This document shows, in pieces, positions 8,396 through 17,646 of a stretch of DNA of 61,209 nt. Positions within the stretch are counted from its first letter, which is position 1, and the number at the start of each line of letters is the position of its first letter. Below the pieces are notes generated by a model. The model was not told where the DNA came from and ran no database searches. It was given only the letters and a program-made list of their open reading frames with translations. Origin of the DNA: Clostridiales bacterium (GTDB lineage Bacteria; Bacillota; Clostridia; Lachnospirales; Lachnospiraceae); assembly GCA_021199255.1 (NCBI GenBank), contig JAJQIK010000022.1:1-61209 (forward strand), given 5' to 3'. The position numbers and the translations under genes are program-made.

Positions 8396-9850
8396 TCAGG
8401 CTTTCCCCATCTGATCCAGCAGTTGAAGCTTAATATCATACAGCTTGCTGGAAAGATCCACATACACCTTATGGGGATTCACCAGACGTCTGGTTTCATC
8501 CCACAGTGTCTCCTGTTCCCGCTGGCAGTATTCCCTGATATCCATCACCCTGGGCGATGTATAACAGCACTGGCCGTCCCGGAATACCGGCGTCAGCAGT
8601 TCTCTTAACCGATAACTCCCTGCCGGAAGCCTGGTCTTTTTCCAGGGTTCAGCGGGATCAAAGAGCAGCAGCGGTTCCTCCTCGTCAAATTTCTCATCGA
8701 CCAGACAGATCAGATCCGCCTTGATTTTGCCGGTCTCTTTATCATATACGCGGTAAATCGTCTTATTGCCGGGATTTGTTACCTTCTCCGTATTTTCGGA
8801 CAGCTTGATCTTGGGGATAAATTTCCCGTCCTTTCCCATAATAGCCGCCAGCTTATAGACGCCGCCGAAGGACGGGCAGTCCTTGGAGGTGATCAGATGT
8901 GTCCCCACGCCCCATGAGGTAATGGCCGCCCCCTGATCCTTCAGGCTCTGAATCAAAAATTCGTCCAAATCGTTAGAAGCGGAAATCACCGCGTCCGGGA
9001 AGCCTGCCTCATCCAGCATCTTACGCGCTTTCTTGGAAAGATAAGCCAGGTCTCCGCTGTCTAAGCGGATACCGTAATAGGTCAGAGGAATCCCCGCCTC
9101 CCGCATCTGGGTAAATACGCGGATAGCATTGGGAATACCGGATTTCAGCGTATCATAGGTATCCACCAGCAAAATACAGGCGGACGGATACATATCCGCG
9201 TAGGTCTTAAAAGCAGTATACTCATCGGGAAAGCTCATAATCCAGCTATGGGCATGGGTGCCTTTCACCGGCACGTCAAAGAGCTGGCCGCAGAGCACAT
9301 TCGAGGTGCCGATACAGCCGCCGATCACAGCCGCCCTTGCCCCATAGGTACCCGCGTCCGGCCCCTGGGCGCGGCGGAGGCCAAATTCCATAATGCCGTC
9401 CCCCTGCGCCGCATAGCAGACTCTGGCTGCTTTGGTGGCAATCAGGCTCTGGTGATTGATAATATTTAAGATGGCCGTTTCCACAAGCTGCGCCTGCATG
9501 ATGGGCGCAATTACCTTGACAATCGGTTCACGCGGAAAGATCACCGTCCCCTCAGGAATGGCGTAGATATCCCCGGTAAACCTGAAATCCTTCAGATAAT
9601 CCAGAAAATCCTGATCAAAAATACCCAGACTCTCCAGATAAGCGATATCCTCTTCGTAAAAGCGAAGCTCTTTGATATACTGGATCAACTGATCTAATCC
9701 CGCGGCGATGGCAAAGCCCCCGTCACAGGGATTATTGCGGTAAAAGGCGTCAAAAATGACCGTCTCATTCTGATTCTTGTTTTTAAAATACCCCTGCATC
9801 ATCGTTAGCTCATATAAGTCTGTGAGCAGCGTCAGATTCTGTCTGTCCAT
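8396..9850 (-). CDS. pncB: Nicotinate phosphoribosyltransferase
   Basis: A protein of 484 residues that converts nicotinate and PRPP to nicotinate mononucleotide in NAD salvage, with ATP hydrolysis. It starts LTDLYELTMMQGYF (residues 9-22), the hallmark N-terminus, and carries EFGLRRAQGPD (155-165), GTHAHSW (197-203, the His region that is phosphorylated in the family) and the substrate loop VDTYDTLKSG. It is the long clostridial/Gram-positive form. GGAG precedes the ATG. It probably shares a transcript with the downstream acetyltransferase. Confidence 0.95.
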   Translation of the reverse strand: MDRQNLTLLTDLYELTMMQGYFKNKNQNETVIFDAFYRNNPCDGGFAIAAGLDQLIQYIKELRFYEEDIAYLESLGIFDQDFLDYLKDFRFTGDIYAIPEGTVIFPREPIVKVIAPIMQAQLVETAILNIINHQSLIATKAARVCYAAQGDGIMEFGLRRAQGPDAGTYGARAAVIGGCIGTSNVLCGQLFDVPVKGTHAHSWIMSFPDEYTAFKTYADMYPSACILLVDTYDTLKSGIPNAIRVFTQMREAGIPLTYYGIRLDSGDLAYLSKKARKMLDEAGFPDAVISASNDLDEFLIQSLKDQGAAITSWGVGTHLITSKDCPSFGGVYKLAAIMGKDGKFIPKIKLSENTEKVTNPGNKTIYRVYDKETGKIKADLICLVDEKFDEEEPLLLFDPAEPWKKTRLPAGSYRLRELLTPVFRDGQCCYTSPRVMDIREYCQREQETLWDETRRLVNPHKVYVDLSSKLYDIKLQLLDQMGKA

Positions 9851-9900
9851 ATCTCTCCATTCCCTTTCCGGTTCAACCTGTCCGTTTCCGGTCTCTTCAT

Positions 9901-9935
9901 TTCTAAGCGTTTTTTAATTCTAAGCGTTTTTTTAA
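9901..9935. repeat. Short tandem duplication upstream of pncB
   Basis: Two adjacent copies of a 17/18-bp unit beginning TTCTAAGCGTTTTTT (9901-9917 and 9918-9935) differ by one extra T. They lie between the end of the peptide-transporter operon and the start of pncB. No function is evident. Confidence 0.6.
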
Positions 9936-9999
9936 TCTGCGCCGCAGAAGTCCCGGAGCCTCGGTTTGTTTTTTCACAGTATACACCCTTTTGCCGGAA

Positions 10000-11166
10000 T
10001 TAAAAAGGGGGTATCCGTTCTATCCCTGTCAGCAGAAGCTGAGCCAGATACCTGGCCGCAGGCAGAATCGCACGGGTATCCACGCAAAATTCCGAATGGT
10101 GAATGGGATATCCCACGCCCGTACCAATCTTCACATAGCAGCCCGGCACCTGTCTTCCCATCGTATCGCTATCTTCATAAAAGGCGAAATCGTCGCCGCC
10201 CATGGAACGTTCCTCCGATACGGTTTTCATTCCTAACCTTCGGGCGGCCTCCTCGCAGATCTGAACCAGCCTGCCATCGTTATAGGCAGCCGGCGGCCCT
10301 GCCGTCCACTCTACCTCGGCTTCGGCGCCATAGGCTGCCGCTGTCTGTTCTGAGATTTCTTTCACTCTGCGTTCATATAAAACGCGGTCATGCCTGTCCA
10401 TGGTACGGACAGTACCCTCCAGCTCCGCCTCTGCGGGAATAACGTTCCAGGTCGTCCCTCCCGTTATTCTGGTGACGCTTAGAAGCGAGGGGTGAAAAGA
10501 ATTTACATTGCGGCTGACAATCGACTGTAAGGCCTGCACGATAGCCGACGCGGCAAGAATGGGATCAACGCCGTCGTCGGGGTGCGCGCCATGGCAGCCG
10601 ACTCCCCTGACTTTAACGGCGAAGCGGTCTACCGCCGCCGTCACGTATCCTTCCCTGACGCCGATCACATTCACCGGGTTGGTAGGATCTGCATGGAATC
10701 CCCAGACATAAGGCACATCAGCCATCACATCTGTCTCCAGGATTTTCAGCGCTCCATGAGCCTCTTCCTCCGCCGGCTGAAAGATCAATTTGATCGTACC
10801 GGATAATTCCTGTCTGCGCTCCTGCAGCAGAAGCGCCGCCCCAATCCCCGCCGTAATGTGCAGGTCATGGCCGCAGGCGTGCATATGCCCCGGTATTTCA
10901 GAGCGATACTCCAGCGAAGTCTGTTCCACAATCGGAAGGGCGTCGATATCACAGCGCAGGGCGGCTCTGGCCGCGGTCTGCTGATCCTTCTGTCCTCTTA
11001 TCACGGCTACCAGCCCTGTTTCCAGCGGGTAAGGCAGAATCTCAATCCCCGCCTCAGTCAGCAGCTCCCGAATCCTCGCCGTAGTCTGCACTTCTTCATA
11101 GGACAGCTCCGGATGCCTGTGAAACCATTTGAAATTTTCTATTAAATACTGCTCAAGGCGTTCCAT
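10000..11166 (-). CDS. M20-family amidohydrolase
   Basis: A protein of 388 residues of the M20D amidohydrolase group (hippurate, N-acyl-amino-acid or indole-acetyl-amino-acid hydrolases). Metal-ligand motifs are HACGHDLH (residues 96-103), PAEE (131-134), the GFHADP His (158) and HHSEF near the C-terminus. It has no signal peptide, so it acts in the cytoplasm. Its ATG overlaps the stop of the upstream permease gene (TGATG), which implies translational coupling and membership in the peptide-transporter operon. The likely role is hydrolysis of the N-acyl amino acids or peptides the transporter brings in; the exact substrate is unknown. Confidence 0.9.
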   Translation of the reverse strand: MERLEQYLIENFKWFHRHPELSYEEVQTTARIRELLTEAGIEILPYPLETGLVAVIRGQKDQQTAARAALRCDIDALPIVEQTSLEYRSEIPGHMHACGHDLHITAGIGAALLLQERRQELSGTIKLIFQPAEEEAHGALKILETDVMADVPYVWGFHADPTNPVNVIGVREGYVTAAVDRFAVKVRGVGCHGAHPDDGVDPILAASAIVQALQSIVSRNVNSFHPSLLSVTRITGGTTWNVIPAEAELEGTVRTMDRHDRVLYERRVKEISEQTAAAYGAEAEVEWTAGPPAAYNDGRLVQICEEAARRLGMKTVSEERSMGGDDFAFYEDSDTMGRQVPGCYVKIGTGVGYPIHHSEFCVDTRAILPAARYLAQLLLTGIERIPPF

Positions 11167-12101
11167 CAGCCCAGCCCTCCATTAGGGTCCAGCGCGTCCC
11201 GTAAGGCGTCCCCGATAAAGTTAATGGCCATAACGATTACGACAATCAGCAGACCCGGCGTAATCCAGAGCCAGGGCTGAGAAGTCAGCACCGTCACGGA
11301 CTGAGCGCCGTTCAGCATATTCCCAAGGCTGGCTGTGGGCGGCTGTACGCCCTGCCCCAGAAAGCTCAAAGCCGCTTCGTCCAGGATAGAAAGCGCCAGC
11401 ACGGAGGTTGCATAAACCAGAATCGGCGCCACCGTATTGGGCAGAATCTCGGAAAACAAAATATGCCAAAGCGACATTCCCGCCACAATATTTCCCTTTA
11501 CAAAGTTTGTCTCCCGCAGATTCAGCACATTTCCCCTCACCAGCCTCGCGATCCCCGGCCAGTCCACAAACCCCAGAATCAGAATAATATTCCACAGACC
11601 CGGTTTGAAAATCGCCGCCGCTACAAGCACCAGAAGAATGTAGGGAAAGGACATCACCATATCCGTAAAACGCATAATAACCATATCCGCCACGCCGCCA
11701 AAATATCCGGCAACCAATCCTAAAATCACGCCGATTACGGTAGAAATCAGCGTCGCCATCACCCCGACTAACAGGGATATCCTGGTGGCATACAGCAACC
11801 TGCTGAGCATATCTCTGCCGATCAGATCCGTTCCCAGCCAAAAATCCTTCGAAGGAGGCTGGGCAAAAGCCCCTGCGATCTCTGTAGGGTCATAGGGCGC
11901 TATCACCGGCGCCAGAAGCGCGGCGCCTGCCACAACCGCCACAACCGCCAGGCTGACTGTTGCCAGATGATGCCGTTTAAACCTGCGCCAAACTGTCTGT
12001 AAATAACTCTCACTGTGGATATCCTGTTCCCGGTATCCTTCTGCATCGGCAACGGCGTATGCAGCTTTTTTCCTAAAGATTCTCTTCCTGTGGTTCACCA
12101 T
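11166..12101 (-). CDS. Peptide ABC transporter permease, DppC/OppC type
   Basis: A protein of 311 residues with a cytoplasmic N-terminus of about 40 residues, an OppC-type first membrane segment, and five further helices forming the binding-protein-dependent transport domain. The loop DPTEIAGAFAQPPSKDFWLGTD is characteristic of DppC/OppC/NikC. GGGGGAG lies 5 bases before the ATG. It pairs with the DppB-type permease just upstream (9-base gap) and is coupled to the M20 gene downstream. Confidence 0.93.
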   Translation of the reverse strand: MVNHRKRIFRKKAAYAVADAEGYREQDIHSESYLQTVWRRFKRHHLATVSLAVVAVVAGAALLAPVIAPYDPTEIAGAFAQPPSKDFWLGTDLIGRDMLSRLLYATRISLLVGVMATLISTVIGVILGLVAGYFGGVADMVIMRFTDMVMSFPYILLVLVAAAIFKPGLWNIILILGFVDWPGIARLVRGNVLNLRETNFVKGNIVAGMSLWHILFSEILPNTVAPILVYATSVLALSILDEAALSFLGQGVQPPTASLGNMLNGAQSVTVLTSQPWLWITPGLLIVVIVMAINFIGDALRDALDPNGGLG

Positions 12102-12110
12102 GCTCTCCCC

Positions 12111-13058
12111 CTAATCTAACTGAATGGTAGGGTCTACCAATGCATACAGAATATCCGTTACCAGATTAGCGGCTAACACTACAATCGCCGACAGCAGGCA
12201 TACGCCCATAATAACCGGGTAATCCCTGTTGCTGATGGCGCTCATGGTCATCAACCCCAGTCCCGGCCAGGAAAATACCTGTTCAATGATGACCGCCCCG
12301 CCGAACAGCACCGGAATCTCCATACCGATTACGGTAATAACAGGCACCAGCGCATTTCGCAGAGCGTGCTTATTGATAACGCGGAAACGCCCGATTCCCT
12401 TGGCTCTTGCTGTCCGCAAATAATCCTGCTGCAAAATCTCAAGCACCGCGCTGCGGATATAACGAATATTGCTGCCCGCCATGGAAAACGCGAGCACCAT
12501 CACCGGCATAACCATGTGCTTCGCCACATCTGCCGCGCCGCCCTGGGTTCCCAGCGTAGTCATACCGCTGGAAGGAAGCCAGCCAAGCTTAATGGTAAAC
12601 ACATAGACGAACAGCATGGAAAGGAAAAATCCCGGCACACTGCTTCCCAGAAAGGAAATTGTCACTACCGTATAATCTCCCCTGGAATACTGATGAATCG
12701 CGCTGTAGATACCCGCCGGAACCGCCAAAAGCAGGCTGACAAGCAGAGAGACTCCCATCAGCAGAAGCGTCGGCCCCAGATGGCTTCCTATCATGGAGCT
12801 GACCGATTGGTAAGATTTCATGGAATATCCCAGATTACCGTGCAGAAGCTGACCCAGCCAGACAAAATACTGGACATATACCGGCTGATCCAGCCCCAGG
12901 GCAATCCTTTTAGCCTCCACCGCCGCCTGCGACACGCGGGGGCCCTGCAGCATCTCAAGAGGGCTTCCAGCCAGGCACATGATCGCATAATCAATAATGG
13001 TAATGCCGATCAGGACCGGAACAGCAATTAAGATACGTTTCAATATATATTTACCCAT
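12111..13058 (-). CDS. Peptide ABC transporter permease, DppB/OppB type
   Basis: A protein of 315 residues starting MGKYILKRILIAVPVLIG, a first membrane helix typical of DppB/OppB/NikB permeases. Six membrane segments and the cytoplasmic coupling region DYLRTARAKGIGRFRVINKHALRNA are visible. The ATG at 13058 has GGAGG 6 bases upstream and overlaps the end of the preceding ATPase gene by 8 bases (ATGGGTAA); the 18 extra residues of the longer frame are rejected. It forms the translocation channel with the DppC-type partner. Confidence 0.93.
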   Translation of the reverse strand: MGKYILKRILIAVPVLIGITIIDYAIMCLAGSPLEMLQGPRVSQAAVEAKRIALGLDQPVYVQYFVWLGQLLHGNLGYSMKSYQSVSSMIGSHLGPTLLLMGVSLLVSLLLAVPAGIYSAIHQYSRGDYTVVTISFLGSSVPGFFLSMLFVYVFTIKLGWLPSSGMTTLGTQGGAADVAKHMVMPVMVLAFSMAGSNIRYIRSAVLEILQQDYLRTARAKGIGRFRVINKHALRNALVPVITVIGMEIPVLFGGAVIIEQVFSWPGLGLMTMSAISNRDYPVIMGVCLLSAIVVLAANLVTDILYALVDPTIQLD

Positions 13059-14073
13059 GCTTCGCCTCCTGCATCCTGGCCAGTACCACCGGACACGCCG
13101 CCTGGCGCGCACCCGCCAAATCCACCTCCCGCAGTCCGGGCGTCTCCTGTTTACACTGTTCCACCGCGTAAGGGCAGCGACTGTGGAACCTACAGCCCTC
13201 CGGCGGATTCATACTGCTTCCGACTTCCCCCTGCAATAGCTTTCGTTCTTCCTTTTTTTGACCCGTATCCGGTATCAGAACCGCCTCAAGCAGCGCTTTG
13301 GTATAGGGATGGACGGGATGGCGGAATACCTCTCCGGCCTCGCCGATTTCCACGATCTGACCCATATACATGACGGCGATCCGATCGCTGACATAGTTGA
13401 CCGCCCCCAGTCCATGCCCCACAAATAAAAGCGTCAGCCCCAGTTCTTTCTGTAATTCCTTCAACAGATTAAGAATCTGCGCCTGAATCGATACGTCCAA
13501 AGCGCTCACCGGCTCGTCGCAGACGATAAATTCCGGATTCAAAGAAAGTGCCCTGGCAATGCCGATTCTCTGTCTCTGCCCGCCTGAAAATTCGTGCGGA
13601 TATCTGCCCAGCACAGTTCTCGGAAGGCCGACCATATCCAGAAGCCTCAGAATATCCTGTTCCACCGTGGCTCTGGTAGATATATGATGATACAGCATAG
13701 GCTGTGCCAGTATCTCATAAATATGTTTTCGCGGATTTAAGGAGGAATACGGATCCTGAAATACCATTTGCAGCTTTGTCCGAAGCTGTTTCATCTGCTT
13801 CTTATTCTCCCGAACCGCCGACAGGTCGCAGCCATTATAATAGATGTGACCCGCCGTGGGAGTCTCTAAGCCCACCAGCTGCCTGCCTATGGTAGATTTT
13901 CCGCAGCCGGATTCCCCTACCAGCCCCAGCGTCTGCCCCTTCGCAATCGAAAAGCTGACGCCATCTACGGCTTTGACGAATCCGATGGTATGAGTGATAA
14001 CGCCGCCCTTGACAGGATAGTATTTTTTCAGATCTTTTACTTCGACCAGCGGCACTCTTGTTTCATCCCTCAT
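13051..14073 (-). CDS. Peptide ABC transporter ATP-binding protein, DppF/OppF type
   Basis: A protein of 340 residues with Walker A GESGCGKS, signature FSGGQRQRI and Walker B FIVCDEP, ending in the oligopeptide transporter C-terminal region with the Cys-containing motif FHSRCPYA. The start at 14073 (MRDETRVPLVEV) overlaps the end of the DppD-type gene by 11 bases and has GGGAG upstream; a 46-residue N-terminal extension in the open frame lies inside that gene and is rejected. It works as a heterodimer with the neighbouring ATPase. Confidence 0.93.
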   Translation of the reverse strand: MRDETRVPLVEVKDLKKYYPVKGGVITHTIGFVKAVDGVSFSIAKGQTLGLVGESGCGKSTIGRQLVGLETPTAGHIYYNGCDLSAVRENKKQMKQLRTKLQMVFQDPYSSLNPRKHIYEILAQPMLYHHISTRATVEQDILRLLDMVGLPRTVLGRYPHEFSGGQRQRIGIARALSLNPEFIVCDEPVSALDVSIQAQILNLLKELQKELGLTLLFVGHGLGAVNYVSDRIAVMYMGQIVEIGEAGEVFRHPVHPYTKALLEAVLIPDTGQKKEERKLLQGEVGSSMNPPEGCRFHSRCPYAVEQCKQETPGLREVDLAGARQAACPVVLARMQEAKHG

Positions 14074-15049
14074 CACGCATATCTCCCTCATACGACACCA
14101 CACACTTAGCCGTATGTCCGCCGCCAAAATCATAGTTTTCCTGCGGCTTGTCACATTTCTTTCTCCGATAAGGACAGCGCTCGGCGAAACGGCAGCCTCT
14201 GATATCGTCATAGCTTTCCGGCACCATACCCGGAATGGCCTGTAGTTGTCTGTCGGCCTCGTCCCGGATCGTAGGAACCGTATTCAGCAGCGCCTCGGTA
14301 TAAGGATGCCTGGGATGCGCAAAGATTTCCTCCGCCCCCGCTTCCTCGATGATCTGTCCCGCGTACATCACCAGAACCCGATCCGCCATATTCGCCACCA
14401 GACCGATATCATGGGTAATCAGGATCATGGACATCTCCTTTTCCCGCTGCAATTCTTTTAACAGCTTCATGATCTGAGCCTGTATCGTCACATCCAGCGC
14501 CGTCGTCGGCTCGTCCGCAATCAAAAGCTTAGGATTACAGGACAATGCCATTGCAATCATCACTCTCTGGCGCATACCCCCTGACAGGGTGTGGGGATAT
14601 TTTCTGATGACCTGCTCCGGTTCCGGCATTCCTACCTGCGCCAGCAGATCGACAGCCCGCCGCCTGGCCTGCTCCTTTGACAGCCCCATATGGATTCGGA
14701 TACTCTCCGTAATCTGGCTGCCCACAGTAAACACCGGATTCAGGGAAGTAAGCGGATCCTGAAAAATCATCGTCAGTTCATCTCCCCGGATCCGATCCAG
14801 CTCTTTCTCTTTCAGGGAAAGAAGGTTCTTACCGTCAAACAGGACAGAGCCGTCAACGACAGCTCCGCCCTTTCCTAATAATCCCATAATAGACAGGGAA
14901 GTGACGCTTTTCCCACAGCCTGATTCGCCCACAATGCAGACCACTTCTCCCTGATCTACCTGAAAGCTCACATGGTCAACACTAATATTCTTACCATAAT
15001 CTCCGGCAAAAACCGTTGTCAGATCCTGAACCTCTAACAAATGTGGCAT
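14063..15049 (-). CDS. Peptide ABC transporter ATP-binding protein, DppD/OppD type
   Basis: A protein of 328 residues. Walker A GESGCGKS is at residues 41-48, followed by the Q-loop FQDPLTSLNP, signature LSGGMRQRV, Walker B LLIADEP and the C-terminal CRFAERCPYRRKKC motif seen in OppD/DppD proteins. GGGAGGT lies 6 bases before the ATG. It is the second gene of the operon, 24 bases after the binding-protein gene. Confidence 0.94.
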   Translation of the reverse strand: MPHLLEVQDLTTVFAGDYGKNISVDHVSFQVDQGEVVCIVGESGCGKSVTSLSIMGLLGKGGAVVDGSVLFDGKNLLSLKEKELDRIRGDELTMIFQDPLTSLNPVFTVGSQITESIRIHMGLSKEQARRRAVDLLAQVGMPEPEQVIRKYPHTLSGGMRQRVMIAMALSCNPKLLIADEPTTALDVTIQAQIMKLLKELQREKEMSMILITHDIGLVANMADRVLVMYAGQIIEEAGAEEIFAHPRHPYTEALLNTVPTIRDEADRQLQAIPGMVPESYDDIRGCRFAERCPYRRKKCDKPQENYDFGGGHTAKCVVSYEGDMRDEG

Positions 15050-15073
15050 AGTGTTACCTCCCTGTTGCTCCTA

Positions 15074-16738
15074 TTACTCTGTCTCTGCGACGTCCCAATT
15101 CTGTACGTCATTGAAGAAGCCGTATACCGTAGGCTCCGCCCCGGTTACACGGTTATTAACCGCGCCCATCTGGCTGATCACATAGACGGAAAACATGGGA
15201 ACTTCCTCCTGTACCTTCCGATCCACAATAGCATAATCCGCTTTTAACTGCTCGATGTCCGTAGTGCTCTGAGTGTCCTCCAGCGCCGCGTTAATCTCCT
15301 CATCAGCGTATCCTGTCCAGCTTCCCTCCCCGGACAGCAGCCATGCCACGTCCGGATAAGGATCTACCGGCGCATAGGTGTACTGTACCGCCAGGATATC
15401 ATAATCGGCGCCGCCTGCCACGCTCATTAGGTTCGCCAGGTCAAGGGTGGTAATTTCCACATTAATTCCTACCGCCGCCCACTGTGCCACCAGAATCTGC
15501 GCACCGTTGACAAAGGTACTGTCCCCTGACCAGACATAGAAGCGAAGGGTCTGGGAACCGTCCCAGCCTGCTTCCTCCAAAAGCGCTTTGGCCTTCTCCG
15601 GGTCATAGCCTAACGGCTCCACAGAATCGTCATAATAAGGGCTGGCGGAGGAAACAAATCCGTCGATAACCTCCCCGTGCCCTGCCAGCAGTTGATCTAC
15701 TAACTGCTGCCTGTCGATCGCATAGACCAGCGCCTGACGCACTCTGGCGTCCGGAATATTGGCCGTCTGGATAAAAGCGGACTGGTTGGTCACCGGTTCT
15801 CCATAGACAGCGGTAACGTTCTCCAACTGCTCGATGCTCTCATAATCCGTCTCCGGGATTGCGGTCATGGTAAGCTGCGTAATATCAATCTCACCGGACT
15901 GCAGGCCGGCATATACCTGGCTGCCGTCTACGATCTTAATATTCAGCTTATCAATCTTAGGCGCACCCTTAAAGTAATTCTCATTGGCCACATAAGAAAT
16001 ATAATGATCCGCATCATAATCCGTCAGCAGAAAAGGGCCGTTGATGACGTCCGGCCGGTTAAACCAGTCCGCCGTCAATAGCTCTTCCTCGCTAAACTGC
16101 TCAATCACATGCTTGGGCAGCGCGCGGAGATATCTTCCATATGTGTTATTAAACGTGGTGAGGGACATGGGGTACTTGGCAGTAAACTGAAGCGTCTTAT
16201 CATCTAATACGGTAAGACCCTCCATCTCTGTGGCTCCTTCCTCTACAAAGCCTTCGTCAGAGGTTCCCTCAAACGCATAAAGCATCAGCGTGGTGTTATT
16301 CACAATGGGGCTCGCCATGCGAAGCACCGTATACTCCAAATCATAGGCGGTAACCGGCTCGCCGTCAGACCACACTGCGTCCTCGTCGATATGCACGATG
16401 AAATTCACATAATCCTCCGTGGTAATAGAATCCGCCAGCATATACTGGAAATTGGAATCCTTATCCAGCTCCACGATTGGCAGAAACATCAGGTCTACCG
16501 CGTATTTATTGATCTCGGTCTGATCGATGACAAAAGGGTTGACGCCGCCCAGGCTGCTGGTAACGCCCACATTGATAATCTTCTCGCCCGCTGCGGCAAA
16601 ATCCGTATCCTGCGCCGTTTCCGCATCGGTTTCCTTCTCTGTTACGCTGCCGCCGTCGGTTGAGCCGCAGGCGCTCAGAGATACGAGCATCGCACCGGCC
16701 AACAATAAACTTACTAACCTTGCTGTTTTTCTTTTCAT
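15074..16738 (-). CDS. Peptide ABC transporter substrate-binding lipoprotein
   Basis: A protein of 554 residues of solute-binding family 5 (DppA/OppA-like). The N-terminus is a lipoprotein signal ending in LVSLSAC, with Cys24 as the lipidated residue, so the protein is anchored outside the membrane. Family patterns include VWSDGEPVTAYDL and the peptide-pocket segment RVRQALVYAIDRQQLV. The ATG at 16738 is preferred (GAGG 6 bases upstream) over a start 12 bases earlier. It opens the operon that continues through two ATPases, two permeases and the M20 amidohydrolase. Peptide or N-acylated amino acid as ligand is inferred from family and context. Confidence 0.94.
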   Translation of the reverse strand: MKRKTARLVSLLLAGAMLVSLSACGSTDGGSVTEKETDAETAQDTDFAAAGEKIINVGVTSSLGGVNPFVIDQTEINKYAVDLMFLPIVELDKDSNFQYMLADSITTEDYVNFIVHIDEDAVWSDGEPVTAYDLEYTVLRMASPIVNNTTLMLYAFEGTSDEGFVEEGATEMEGLTVLDDKTLQFTAKYPMSLTTFNNTYGRYLRALPKHVIEQFSEEELLTADWFNRPDVINGPFLLTDYDADHYISYVANENYFKGAPKIDKLNIKIVDGSQVYAGLQSGEIDITQLTMTAIPETDYESIEQLENVTAVYGEPVTNQSAFIQTANIPDARVRQALVYAIDRQQLVDQLLAGHGEVIDGFVSSASPYYDDSVEPLGYDPEKAKALLEEAGWDGSQTLRFYVWSGDSTFVNGAQILVAQWAAVGINVEITTLDLANLMSVAGGADYDILAVQYTYAPVDPYPDVAWLLSGEGSWTGYADEEINAALEDTQSTTDIEQLKADYAIVDRKVQEEVPMFSVYVISQMGAVNNRVTGAEPTVYGFFNDVQNWDVAETE

Positions 16739-16808
16739 AATTTTCCTCATTTCCGCGCTGCTCTTTGCGCATAAATTAATCATACTAATTAGATATGTTT
16801 TATATGGA

Positions 16809-16837
16809 ATTATACTTCTCCGTAAAGCTCCTGTCAA
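16809..16837 (-). promoter_or_regulatory. Sigma-A promoter of the peptide transporter operon
   Basis: Minus-strand TTGACA (16837-16832), 17-bp spacer, TATAAT (16814-16809): a full consensus vegetative promoter. Transcription would begin near 16802 and leave a leader of about 64 bases before the binding-protein ATG. Confidence 0.88.
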
Positions 16838-16873
16838 TCTTTTTCCAATCATTTCCGCAAGTATAGCATAATC

Positions 16874-16902
16874 TTGACAAAAAAAGCAATGCGATGTATA
16901 TA
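16874..16902 (+). promoter_or_regulatory. Sigma-A promoter of the C39-like peptidase gene
   Basis: Plus-strand TTGACA (16874-16879), 17-bp spacer, TATATA (16897-16902). It faces away from the transporter promoter, with the two -35 hexamers 36 bases apart, so the divergent units could share regulation. Confidence 0.7.
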
Positions 16903-16990
16903 TTACTACAGTGCGGTTGCCTGTGCAGATGCCGCCGCGCATAGTTCTGGAACCGATAAGAAAAACTACATTCGCGGAATGGAGATTGCC

Positions 16991-17632
16991 ATGAAAAACA
17001 TACTGAACTACCAGTCAAGCGAATACGACTGCGGCCCTGTTGCCTTGACCAACGCCATCCGCTACTTATTTGAACGGGAAGAGATTTACCCTGATATTAT
17101 CAAATATATCATGCTGTACTGTCTGGACTCATACAACGAAGAAGGAGAAGTCGGCAAGCGCGGCACCTCCGCTTCCGCTATGATGTTTCTGAGTAATTGG
17201 CTCAATCAGTTCGGACAGATGAAAAACTTCCCGATTGCCTGCGAGTTTCTCTCCGGGGAAAACGTATACCTTTCGCAGAACAGCAAAATCATCGGCGCTC
17301 TCCAGCAGGGCGGCGCGGTAGTCCTCCGGCTCTTTCTTGACGTAGGGCACTATGTACTGCTGACAGGCATAGAAGGAGATCATGTTTACCTTTTTGATCC
17401 CTACTATGAAGAACTGGACGCCCCCGATCTGGACGCGGAATATTTCTCTGAAGGCATCGCCTTTATCACCGACCAGCCCAAACGGGCGAACCGTCTCATT
17501 TCCATGGAGCGGTTAAACCGCCTTGGCGAAGGGTATTACGAAATGGGGCCCTATGAAGTTCGGGAGGCCTTGATCGTATTTAACCAGAATACAAGGCTGA
17601 CTCCCGAAACAACGATTGATTATTTTATTTGA
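16991..17632 (+). CDS. C39-like cysteine peptidase, cytoplasmic
   Basis: A protein of 213 residues with the papain-like C39 layout: oxyanion Gln8 and catalytic Cys14 in QSSEYDCGP (8-16), His120 in DVGHYVLLTG, and Asp136 in LFDPYY. C39 domains usually sit on bacteriocin exporters and cut double-glycine leaders. Here the domain is free-standing, without signal peptide or ABC modules. The ATG at 16991 follows GGAG by 6 bases; the longer open frame upstream contains the promoter. It is transcribed divergently from the peptide transporter operon and converges on spoVT. A role in peptide or precursor processing is an inference. Confidence 0.8.
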   Translation: MKNILNYQSSEYDCGPVALTNAIRYLFEREEIYPDIIKYIMLYCLDSYNEEGEVGKRGTSASAMMFLSNWLNQFGQMKNFPIACEFLSGENVYLSQNSKIIGALQQGGAVVLRLFLDVGHYVLLTGIEGDHVYLFDPYYEELDAPDLDAEYFSEGIAFITDQPKRANRLISMERLNRLGEGYYEMGPYEVREALIVFNQNTRLTPETTIDYFI

Positions 17633-17646
17633 CTAAAGCCTGCCGG

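Noticed and set aside
12366-13031. Plus-strand frame of 221 codons opposite the DppB-type permease
   Set aside because: Antisense shadow of a membrane protein gene, His/Arg/Gln-rich, without a start site.
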